10,914 nt of DNA. Source: Irineochytrium annulatum (Eukaryota > Chytridiomycota > Chytridiomycetes > Chytridiales > Chytridiaceae). The notes beneath the pieces were generated by a model. The model did no database searches. It was not told the origin of the DNA and worked only from the letters and a program-made list of their open reading frames with translations. Location of the stretch: NCBI GenBank assembly GCA_027600665.1, contig JADGJL010000636.1, positions 5,688 through 16,601 of the forward strand. The letters are read 5' to 3'. This document shows positions 1 to 8,739 of this stretch, piece after piece (within the stretch, counting starts at the first letter, position 1; each line of letters begins with the position of its first letter). The position numbers and the translations under genes are program-made.

Positions 1-1
1 G

Positions 2-370
2 TCGATGACCACAGTGAAAGCGTCAACACCCGGCTACCGTCGCGCCATCCGCGCGCTCCAGCACCCGTTCCGTTTTGCCGTGGACGCGTCGGACCTTATA
101 GCGGAGCTGCGCACGAACGAGCTGGACGACGACATCTGCGATGCCGACCTCGAGGATATCGTCGCGTCCTTTGGCAGGGGCAGGATTCAATACGGGGAGG
201 AGATTACTACGGCGGAGAGGCCTAGGGGCCATTTGAGAATTGGAAAGAAGGGTACGCTGATTTTGATTGCGTCTTTACTTCAGCACCTTCATTTCGCTCT
301 CACTTCCAGGAACGATCTGCGCGGTAAAGGTAGACCGATCGTACGGTTCGCGCATGGCTCCAAAGGTTAG
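2..370 (+). CDS. 3' part of an unrecognised protein-coding gene
   Basis: An open frame enters from the left edge and runs to a TAG at 368-370. The first visible ATG is at position 5, but the codon before it is also open, so the true start may lie outside the window. The GC-rich sequence to about 250 reads as real protein, with an acidic stretch (ELDDDICDADLEDI) followed by a basic end (RGHLRIGKKG). A possible 58-bp intron, GT at 252 to a pyrimidine-rich CAG ending at 309, would change the frame and move the stop to 450-452. A second candidate intron (GTAAAG after GCG near 321 to CAG near 381) would instead end the protein soon after. I recognise no domain, so only the part up to about 250 is supported as coding and the C-terminus is uncertain. 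Confidence 0.4.
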   Translation, partial: SMTTVKASTPGYRRAIRALQHPFRFAVDASDLIAELRTNELDDDICDADLEDIVASFGRGRIQYGEEITTAERPRGHLRIGKKGTLILIASLLQHLHFALTSRNDLRGKGRPIVRFAHGSKG

Positions 371-738
371 ATTTTGCTTTGCAGCCGAGTTTTTAACAGC
401 TTGTTCAGAATCCCGAACTGGCCGTTCTCACCAAGTATTAGTGTCCCGCTAATGTTGCCCTCGACGTTCCGACGTTCTTTTCGAGCATTCTTCTTCTACA
501 ACGCGACACGACTGTTTTCCCCGCCTTCCTTTAAAAGCACGATCGTGTCGTTTCTTTAAAGAATTGTTTTAGATGGTTGTTTATCCTTGGGTGTTATAAT
601 GAAAGTCACACCATGAGAATGGACGGGTAATCCTTTGATAAAATAAATACAGCGCTCGGCACTTCCTTGAAAGCGAGGTGCAAGCCTTCTTGGTCTGTTG
701 ATTTATCCGTCCCTTTCGATCATCGGACCAACATCAGC
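371..738. other. Intergenic spacer: 3' end of gene 1 and promoter of HOT
   Basis: The composition turns AT-richer after about 370 and no convincing coding potential is seen. An AATAAA at about 642-647 could serve as a polyadenylation signal for the upstream gene, although it lies rather far downstream of it. The last 100 bp must hold the start site for the HOT gene. I see no clear TATA box, RNA gene or repeat. Confidence 0.5.
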
Positions 739-2383
739 ATGCAGTCGTCGTCGCGCCGCGTCGTCTGGGACCTCATGCGAGCCGTCGGGGCCGGCTCCTC
801 GAGCTGCCCATGCCACTCCCCAACGCCCCTCGTCCGCGCCCCCAAATGCAACGTACACCCGAACGGCAAGCATGGTCACGATCACAGCACTCACCGCCGC
901 GGCCTCGCGACGCCAAAGGAGCCCGACACGGACTACGCCTTCGAGATGGCGGCCTCAAACATCCGATACGGCGCGGGCGTGACGGCGGAAGTGGGGATGG
1001 ACTTCAAGCACCTCCGGTCCAAGAAGGTCGCGCTGTTCACGGACGCCAACGTCGCGAGGCTGCCGCCCGTGCTGGTGGCGCTCGAGTCGCTGAGGAAGGC
1101 GGGCGTGCAGCATGTGGTGTACGACCGCGTGAGGATCGAGCCGACGGATGCGTCATTTAAAGATGCCATCGATTTTGTTAAGAGGGAGTCTCCGGACGCT
1201 TTCCTGGCTGTGGGAGGTGGATCCGTCATTGATACGGCGAAGGTGGGCGTGAGATCATTAAGGCTGCTCGCGTTGTAGTGTGCTGAGGATGGTTCTACAG
1301 GCCGCCAACTTATACCTCACCCACCCTGACAATGACTTCCTGGACTTTGTCAACGCTCCGATTGGAAAGGGCATGCCGGTGGTGAACAAAGTGATGCCTT
1401 TGATCGCCGTCCCAACCACGGCGGGGACGGGCTCCGAGACCACAGGCGTGGCCATCTTCGACTATGAGCCCAAGTCTTTCAAGACGGGGATTGCGAGTAG
1501 GGCTTTGAAGCCGCTGCTGGGCATCGTTGATCCAGTTAACACGCGGACGATGCCGCCCGAAGTTCACGTGTCGTCTGGCTTGGATGTGCTTTGGTGAGTC
1601 TCTCTTTTCAGTGCTTAAGCTCACGCGTACGCTTCTACCAGCCATGCCATGGAGTCCTACACCGCAATCCCGTACAATCAACGCTCGCCGCGCCCGACCG
1701 ACCCGATACTCCGCCCAGCTTACCAAGGCTCAAACCCCATCTCCGATATGTGGTCCCTCAAGGCCCTCCGCATGTGCGTCGAAAACCTCCCTAAAGTTTA
1801 CAAGCCCACGGGCAACGAGAAAGTTGACAGGGAGGCTCAGGAGCAGATGATTCTCGCGTCCACCTTCGCGGGCATCGGGTTTGGGAATGCCGGAGTTCAT
1901 CTCTGCCATGGGATGAGCTACCCGATTGCGGGGTTGAACAAGGGGTACAAGCATAAGGGGTACAACGTGGATCACAAGATCATCCCGCATGGTATCTCGG
2001 TTGCTGTCACGAGCCCGGCGGTCTTCGACTTCACGGCGTCGGCGTGTCCAGAGAGGCACTTGGAGGTGGCGGAGATTTTTGGGGCGAACGTTGAAGGGAA
2101 GAGCGGAGCGGACGCTGGGAAAATTTTGGCGGACGCACTCAGGAAGTTCTTGGACAACTTGGACGTGCCGAATGGGTTAACGGCGCTGGGCTTTAAGAGC
2201 TCGCAGGTTGGGGATCTCGTTGAGGGGACGCTGCCGCAGGTGAGCTTTGTTAAGGTAATTTCCAGGGATGTCGACTGATTATTCGTTTGCCGATTTTAGC
2301 ACCGGGTAACTAAGCTGGCACCGCATCTAGTGAACCCCGAGATTTTGGAGAGGCTGTTTGAAAGTAGCTTTAAGCTCTACTGA
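739..2383 (+). CDS. ADHFE1: Hydroxyacid-oxoacid transhydrogenase, mitochondrial (iron-dependent alcohol dehydrogenase family)
   Basis: Exons are 739-1242, 1301-1593, 1642-2239 and 2300-2383; introns are 58, 48 and 60 bp, all GT-AG. The joins keep frame and restore conserved family sequence across every junction (VIDTAK/AANLY, DVLCHAMESY, GTLPQ/HRVTKLAP), giving 492 residues ending in FKLY. In animals HOT oxidises 4-hydroxybutyrate to succinic semialdehyde while reducing 2-oxoglutarate to D-2-hydroxyglutarate, without free NAD exchange. The first ~60 residues are Arg/Ser/His-rich with almost no acidic residues and contain RRGLATPK, which fits a mitochondrial presequence. The dinucleotide-binding GGGS is at residues 159-162. 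By analogy with FucO, metal ligands are Asp263 and His267 (DVLCH), His355 (CHG) and His382 (PHG), all present. The ATG at 739 is the first in frame. The gene looks intact and is convergent with the next gene. Confidence 0.95.
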
Positions 2384-2919
2384 TGTGTTGACCCCAGATT
2401 GTTGAAATATGGAATAATAAATCCCCTGTAAGGAATATAAACAGACATCTAGTATGCATTGGCGATTGCCGCAAGTCGTGCTGACTAAGTTGCAAACGCT
2501 CTATGGGACCGGCAGTTTTGAAGGCAATCGTACTCCCTCGCTCCCGGTTGCGGAAATGCCTTTCTCAACTGTTAAGGCCTCCCCTAGCCTCAATAAACGG
2601 TAGTTCAAAGGGACGGTATCATTGTGAGTTCTACGGGTGTCGACTCCTGTCCATGCAACAGCAGAGGAGATGACAAGACCGGAAGGATTCCCAAATGTTG
2701 TTTAGGTGAAATGAAACAGAAAATACAGGGAGGGAGAGCAATAGAAGAGGTGTACAAGGAGGCAATGGATGAAACACGCTTGGACCCAGCCACGGGATAG
2801 ATGCGGGATTAGGGGGCGGAGAATGTTACATTAACAACAACCTGCTCGAAATAAGTCTCTGAGTGCTGAAGGGGAACAAGTAGTGAGTACGCAGGAGAGC
2901 TTTCACTACGCACTGGGCG
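2384..2919. other. Intergenic spacer between convergent genes
   Basis: This stretch separates the 3' ends of HOT (plus) and the receptor-like gene (minus). An AATAATAAAT cluster near 2411-2420, about 30 bp after the HOT stop, is a reasonable polyadenylation signal for HOT. The rest shows no RNA gene, mobile element or convincing ORF; a 62-codon minus-strand ORF at 2605-2793 has no recognisable features. Confidence 0.5.
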
Positions 2920-5900
2920 TTACTCTGTCATCAAAGCACTGCCAATTGACTCCTTCTCATGATGAACGTCGCGAATCGCCTTTTCTGTTTACCAAATGTG
3001 CCATGTTTAGCCGAAATAACTGCTTCTGGATGCACTCCTTACCTTTCTCCGTTGTCTCCGGGAGCGACCTGACAGATGACGCCATGACCTCGTCCCTGAT
3101 CTCCGCGTGCCTCGCTTCCAGTACCTTCATCCTCGCAAACCGCATTAGGTGGAGGGCAACAGGGCTGAACATCGTCAGGGCAATGAGGATTGAAAGGGAG
3201 GCCCGCAGGCCGGTCCAGAGCATGAGGATGCGGATAGCCGTGGCGACGAGCCAACCGAGGCAGATCTCGCGGTTCAAGAAGGACTCGAACGAGTGGCGAT
3301 AGGGCTGAAAGTAAATCCGGATGACGGAGAGAGCGCAGAAGAGACAGATGTTCGTGTAGCTCGTTGTTGGGTCTGTGCGAGGAAATAAAAATGATCAGAT
3401 CATAAGGCGACTCGAAAAATTGTAATTATTAAGCCATCTACTAGTGGCGTAATCACGTACCGTCCGCTCCCTGGCTCTTCGCGATTGCGAAGCACACCAC
3501 GATGACCCCGCGCTCCAGCAGCATCAGCGGCTCCGCCCAAAAGAACTCGCGTTTGTACCCCTCGTAGAAAATATCGGCCGCCATCAGCTCCCTATGCTCA
3601 GCCCTCGCCTCCCCCGAGTGTTGATCTCCCTCGTTTTCGGGACGCGCGCCGTCGCTCTTGTCACGTCGGCGCACGTCCTTCGAGAACTCACCGCCCCGCC
3701 AGACGCGGTAGAGCGTGAAGCTGATAAAGAGCGGGTAGGCGGCCATGAGGGCGACGAGGATGATGATGGCGAAGGCCGCGGGGCCCTTGTAGTCGACGTC
3801 GGCGCAGTTGACTGTCGGTGTTAGGTAGACGAGGCGGGAGCCAATGATGCTTCGGCAATCGAGGCTGGTTGTTGTATAGGAAGCGGTAGAGGAGCGCGGA
3901 TTATTTTCATGTCGCGCCTTGAAAAATTGCGTATATCTTACATAGAGAGCGATGCCTCGACGAGCGGCATGAGCGTCCATGTCAGCATCGTGTTGAAGAC
4001 CCGAAGACACCGGAGGCCGAAGTCCTGCCCGCCGAGGAACCACTTCATGGACGGGAAATCGGCAATGCGTTTGGCTAAGGTTGGAGCAACTTTCAACAGA
4101 AGTCTATAGATCAAGTAGAAGGAACCAATGTGGAAGAGGAGTAGGCTCGGGAGGAGGTATCGAAACATTTGTTTTGAGAGACCGCCTATTGGCAGCGGAC
4201 ATGTTGTAACGATGCCGTCGACGTCGAGCGAGGCGATGGAGAGGAGCGTCTGGAGATACTGGAAACCAACGGTGCCTTGGAGGGAGGACGCGAAGATTAA
4301 GTTGATGACCTGGTAAGTATCATAGCGCAGGTCAGCAGCTTATTTTTTAAAAGGCCCACAAAATTCCTCACTTGGAAATAAAAAAACAGCAGCTCAAACG
4401 TCGGCATCTCGGAACTCGGTAAGAGGAAGAACGCGAAGCTGACGAGCGGGCTCAGCAGCAGAATCAAGTAAAAGCTCGACCCCGGTCCATCGCACTTCAT
4501 ACACTTCCCATTCCACAGGTGCGCAGACGGATCCGAGCACTCCGTGCACAGCACGCCGGAGAAGCCTTCGGCGCAGGTCTCCTTCGCATCGCAGCCACCC
4601 TCAGGGCAACAAGTCTCGGGATACGGGCAATCATACACCTCCGGCGTGATGACCACGGGCTCGGTCGGGTCGAAATCGTCGGCCATCCAGAACCCCTTGT
4701 CGACAAGCATGTGGTAGCCGCCGGGGCATTTGGCATTCTGCGGGCATGGCAGGCACGTGCCCGTATTGTTGGGGTTCCAGTTGTAGGTTCCGGAGAAACA
4801 GGAGATGCACGTCATAAGACTCTCGATTTCGTAGAGGCCCTGCCCGACGGGGCAGGACACCAGCGTCTGCGGGGGATCTGGGATCCATTGTTCCCATTTG
4901 TCTTGATTTTCGGTCAGCCATAAACATGCCGTTTCGTCCTCAGTTAGGTTCCGGGCGTCGGCGACCCTGAGAAGGTCAAGAATATCGCTGTCCGACATTT
5001 GAAAGTTGAGTAGGAGGGACGCTACATCCGGAAATTCCTCGTCGAACTTTACAGAGACCGCTTTGAAGAGGATATCGGTCGGGTAATCGACGGCAAGAGC
5101 GTTTTTCTTCCCGCCTGCACAATTGTAACAAGGTTAGAAAATACAAATCTGGCAAACACATACCGAGAGCCCATTTTGAGTAGAGTCCCAGCTCGTCGTT
5201 GGGCAGAGATACCCGCGTAAGGTTCTGCGTCGCAACGAACGACGTGGGCTTCCAATAGTAGAATATCACTGGTGCCCGCTCCACAAAGTAGGCGTCCAGC
5301 GTCTCGGCAAACGTATCGCCAAGGTATACAACTGACATATTAAGATCTGATACCTTTTATCAATTGATGCGCGTCTACATTTGAGACTTACGAAGTCCGT
5401 CAATCAGCCGCTCTACAAGAAATTCTGACGTTTCAGGATCCATGTGGTAGAACACCGACCAAAAGTCACTGTCCGCCTCGTCATAGTACGCAGGGTAGTA
5501 TGTACCGTTCTGCACAAAACTAGTTATCGGCTGAAGTACTCTACAAATAAATCGTCTCACCTGACAGCCATTCGGAATGCCCGTGCATTCGGGCGTGCCG
5601 TCGGAGTTTGTACCTTGAGGACCTTCGCCCGCGCGGGTAAAGTTCTGCATGGCGGCCGGGTTGTCGAGAAATCTCCAGAACTCGTATATGTACTCTGGAT
5701 AGTCCTCGACCATGTAAGTCGGGATATACCATCCAATGCGGCCCGTGTAGCCCATCGGGCCATAGTCGATGACGGTCCTGTTGACCATCACGTACTGGTG
5801 ATACCACGAACTTGTATCGGTAGGCCACAGCTCCAAAGTTACGTCCGTAACGTTGTTCGCTAGGCGGGGCCCCGACGTCGCGCTTCCACCATAGGTATCC

Positions 5901-6208
5901 ATACGGATGTCGAAGCCAAGGATCTCAGAGACAAGAATTTGGAACGCGTAGCACGCAATCATGTTCGTCTGCCACGTTCCAGCCTCGAGCACAATCGTGC
6001 GGAAGCTGTTCGCATAGTCGTCGAGATCAGTCCACCCATACTGTGCCGCTATGCTCTTATTCTGAAAACAGAGGTTGGTAGGCAGATCGAATTGGTCGAG
6101 GTCAGCGGTGAGGTTCGCGTTCGGGACGGCAGCCGTCGCAGCTCTCGCAACGTCGGGCAACGAGCCCAGCAACGCCAGCGACGCGAGCACTCCTGCGAGT
6201 GGTAGCAT
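2920..6208 (-). CDS. Receptor-like membrane protein: glycine-betaine-type binding domain + Cys-rich module + multi-TM domain
   Basis: Eight exons on the minus strand: 6208-5561, 5509-5392, 5346-5164, 5114-4372, 4309-3942, 3864-3461, 3372-3043 and 2984-2920. All introns are GT-AG (45-88 bp) and all phases agree, giving 952 residues. Residues 1-23 are a signal peptide (ending DVARA). Residues ~24-395 resemble the substrate-binding protein of glycine betaine ABC transporters (OpuAC type), with YGPMGYTGRIGWYIP and a typical end around WLTENQDKWEQW, and several N-glycosylation sites. Residues 404-524 hold 15 cysteines in CxxC-type spacing, like TNFR/GCC2-GCC3 modules. About nine hydrophobic segments follow (near 530-550, 558-577, 614-635, 664-687, 715-738, 800-816, 826-845, 858-876, 880-900), with a charged loop at ~741-797 and a short polar tail. 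I infer an extracellular ligand-binding sensor in the plasma membrane; ligand and signalling partner are unknown. The last 58-bp intron (3042-2985) has a strong GTAAGG donor, but reading through it gives an alternative stop at 2957. Confidence 0.85.
5332..5391 (-). other. Intron 2 of the receptor-like gene with two in-frame 3' splice sites
   Basis: The donor GTAAGT begins at 5391. Two CAG acceptors end at 5347 and 5332, 15 bp apart, so both keep the same frame. The first gives a 45-bp intron and inserts HLNMS before VVYLGD; the second gives a 60-bp intron and omits five residues. I used the first because it is the first AG after a plausible branch region and gives the more natural beta-strand for a binding-protein fold. 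Confidence 0.6.
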
Positions 6209-6644
6209 GAGAAGGGGAGAATGCCGTCCGGACGCGAAAAGGAGATCGGCAGCAGCGTAAATCGCAGATCACCGCAACTCTTGCGGGGGCGGAAGAAGAC
6301 TAAGCTAGCGGAAGGGAATAGAACGGGCGGGCGACGCGAGGGGCGACGCGGAGAGGACGGTTGATGAGCACGGTTGATGAGCCTGTCGGGTCCATGGGAC
6401 GGGCGTGGTGGGAGGGGAGCATGACAAGATGGCGGAGGCGAACTTTGGTGTCAGGGAATATGGACGTTGCTGCAACGGTGATGGGAGGAATGTTAGGCGG
6501 GGCTATTTCACGGTAATGCAATACCAACCAGCATACAAAGAATGCATCTTTGATCAAGGTGAGTCTGTTGTAAAAGAAGAAATTGACTTCACTTTCATTC
6601 GCCAACCCCGCCCGTCTGACGCCTGAGTCGTCCTCCCATCCCCG
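6209..6644. promoter_or_regulatory. Divergent promoter region between the receptor-like gene and the FAS1 gene
   Basis: This 436-bp spacer separates two divergent ATGs (6208 on minus, 6645 on plus), so it must hold both promoters. It contains short direct repeats: two GGCGACGCG copies near 6330 and 6342, and a perfect 13-bp tandem pair at 6357-6382. A pyrimidine-containing stretch lies just before the FAS1 start. No TATA box is obvious. A minus-strand open frame across 6300-6650 shows no protein-like features and I treat it as chance. Confidence 0.6.
6357..6382. repeat. Perfect 13-bp tandem duplication (ACGGTTGATGAGC x2)
   Basis: The unit acggttgatgagc occurs at 6357-6369 and again, identical, at 6370-6382. 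It lies about 150 bp upstream of the receptor-like start and about 260 bp upstream of the FAS1 start. It may be a doubled transcription-factor site or just a small slippage duplication. Confidence 0.85.
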
Positions 6645-8252
6645 ATGCATCCGCGATCATCCCTCAACGCCAGCAACCTCGGACTCCTGCTCGCGATCCT
6701 CTCGACAGCGCCGCAGTCGGCGCTCGGCGGTCCCGACTTCATCGACGCCCTCGCCAGCCTCTCCGCGAACGGCACTCATCCCGTATCTGCGTTCCTCTCC
6801 CTCGCCCGGAGCGACCCCTCCCTCTTTCAGTCCATCCACGACACAAAGGCCGGCTTTACCTTGTTCGTGCCGACGGATGCCGCGATCTCGGCCGCAGGGG
6901 GCGCCGGCGCAACCAACGTCTCGTACCATATTTCCCACGACGTTTACTCTCCATCCTCCGCAGGACGAACCATCCTCTTATCGTACATCACGGGCACCCA
7001 GGACTTTGGTGCACCGCTGCCGCTTGTGGTTGACTAGTGAGTTTGTGAATTTCGCGATCCGTGTTGTGTCTCGTCCCTGATCACCTCGATGCAACAAGCA
7101 ACGGAACGGCGGTGAGGATTCCAGTCCTTCACGACGGGTTGACGACGGCGACAGTCCTGTCTTCTCACCCACAACCCTCCGGCATCATCCACGTTGTCGA
7201 TCAGGTCCTGACACCGCCGCTGTCGTTGTCAGAAACGGCAACCAAGCTTAAGCTCAACTCATACGTCTCCCAGCTGCAGCTCTTTAGCATAGCGCCGCAA
7301 CTCGAGAAGCTGGCCAGCATCACCGTGCTGGCGCCGAACGATGACGCCGTCGCCGCGTTCGCGGGGCCATCGGACAACATGACGGGGCCCGAGATCTCGT
7401 CCGTTGTCGAGGGGATGGTGGTGAGTTCCTAACATCTCTTTGTTGTATTCACTTTAGATTCTAACCCGCCCTCTTCAATCGCTCCAGATCCCTGGCGTCT
7501 ACTTCACCCCCTCCATCCTCCCCCACACCTTCCTGACTGCCATTCAAACCTACGCCGCAAACATTAGCCTCTCTCTCACCTCCAACCCCAACGCCATCTC
7601 CTTCACGACCGACTCCGCCCCCGAGGACCCGGCCAATGTCTACTGGCCCTCTCGCGACATCCCGATTCTTAATGGAGTCCTCCACGTCGTCGATCGCGTC
7701 CTTTTGCCCACAAAAGAGAAGCTCGATGAAGCATCCTTCACGGGCGGTGGGGACGGCGGGAACATACAGGAGATTACGCCAGGGACTGCGTCGTTCCCAG
7801 GTGTCACCGCCACGCCCGCGCCGGTGGTTTCAAGCACGTCGTCTACTTCGTCGTTGACAGACAGACAGACGGCAGGCGTTGCCGTGACGTCCTCGGTGGG
7901 GACCATCGTGGTCGTGAGCTCGTCGTCCACGAACGGGACCAAGACGGCCTTCAGCGTCCCGATCGTCGGCGGCCTGACGACGACGACGTCTTTTATGGCG
8001 AGCGAGACGTCGGTGGTGACGGATACGGACACGGATACGGCCACGGATATGGCCACAGATACGGAGGCGAGGACGACGAAGGGTGAGACGAGCACAAAGG
8101 CCACGCACACGCCGTACAGGTTGCCGAATACCGCGAGGCGGACGAAGAGCAGCACGGTTGGGGATTTGTATGTCAGTGCAGGGAAAAGGATGGTCGATGG
8201 AGGGTGGTGGGCTGTTAGCTATGCTTTTGTATGCGTATATGTTCTCAGTTGA
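6645..8252 (+). CDS. Secreted fasciclin (FAS1) domain protein, probably GPI-anchored
   Basis: Exons are 6645-7036, 7099-7420 and 7488-8252; introns of 62 and 67 bp start GTGAGT and end AG. The joins restore VVDYNGTAV and EGMVIPGVYF and give 492 residues. Residues ~1-28 form a signal peptide (hydrophobic core GLLLAILS). Two FAS1 regions follow: residues ~30-175, with the H1-like TLFVPTDAA and H2-like GIIHVVDQVLTPP, and ~176-315, with ITVLAPNDDAV and GVLHVVDRVLLPT. FAS1 domains mediate cell adhesion or cell-wall and matrix contacts. After ~315 comes a Ser/Thr/Val-rich, probably O-glycosylated stalk that includes a 12-bp coding repeat. The C-terminus ends in a hydrophobic run (WWAVSYAFVCVYVLS) after small residues (VDGG), consistent with a GPI signal. 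The anchor prediction is weaker than the FAS1 call; a single C-terminal membrane helix is the alternative. Confidence 0.85.
8019..8066 (+). repeat. Coding minisatellite: four 12-bp units
   Basis: Four consecutive 12-bp units based on ACGGATACGGMC lie in frame in exon 3 of the FAS1 gene and encode TDTD, TDTA, TDMA and TDTE. The units differ at only a few positions, which suggests recent expansion. They lie in the Thr-rich stalk, where length changes should be tolerated. Confidence 0.85.
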
Positions 8253-8739
8253 ATTGACTCACATACGAAGCTGTGCCTGAACGATTCGTGCTTTTGTAGT
8301 TCTCTTTATAGATTTGCATTTTATTTATTCTCCGAATTAGAAAAGCGTTTGTCCTTTACTCTAAACCCTATGTGATGGCCAATCTATCGGACACCCAAAA
8401 TTTTTACGTATATCGACTCCATCCTATGCTCTTACTTGTTCATGTTCGATTATAGCACATGACTGTTTTTTGACCCCTCGGTAGCGTTCACATTAGCCAT
8501 TCTGTTTATCTTGTCTCAATTGCAAAAAATATACACACTTGCATAAGCTAAACGATTGGCTGGCTTCCATTCAATTATCTGCAACAATCTCCGGTGCGCC
8601 CCATTACATCAGAAGAGAGAAATTCACGCTAAAATATGTACATGTATTTCCGAATAACAAGGTTACTGTTAAAGTATTGTAGGCTACTACGCCAGAAGAG
8701 GAAGAAGGGAAGTCACTCAAATTAGCAAGCACCGGTTCC
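8253..8739. other. AT-rich intergenic spacer between convergent genes
   Basis: This stretch separates the 3' ends of the FAS1 gene (plus) and eIF2 beta (minus). It is markedly AT-richer than the genes. A TTTTATTTATTC run at about 8320-8332 contains reverse-complement AATAAA-like sequence, but it lies far from the eIF2-beta stop. No RNA gene, mobile element or coding sequence is recognised. Confidence 0.5.

Noticed and set aside
2605..2793. 62-codon minus-strand ORF in the convergent spacer
   Set aside because: It is short, has no domain or signal, and its context is ordinary spacer composition.
4519..4923. 134-codon plus-strand open frame inside the receptor-like gene
   Set aside because: It overlaps the Cys-rich coding exon in antisense, has no protein-like features, and the minus-strand reading is strongly supported.
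6300..6650. 116-codon minus-strand ORF in the divergent promoter
   Set aside because: It spans GC-rich repeats and overlaps the FAS1 start; the translation has no recognisable pattern and it leaves no room for a promoter.
7640..8155. 171-codon minus-strand open frame rich in Val/Ser opposite FAS1 exon 3
   Set aside because: It mirrors the Thr/Ser/Val repeat-like stalk of the FAS1 protein; the plus-strand frame continues directly from a conserved FAS1 motif.
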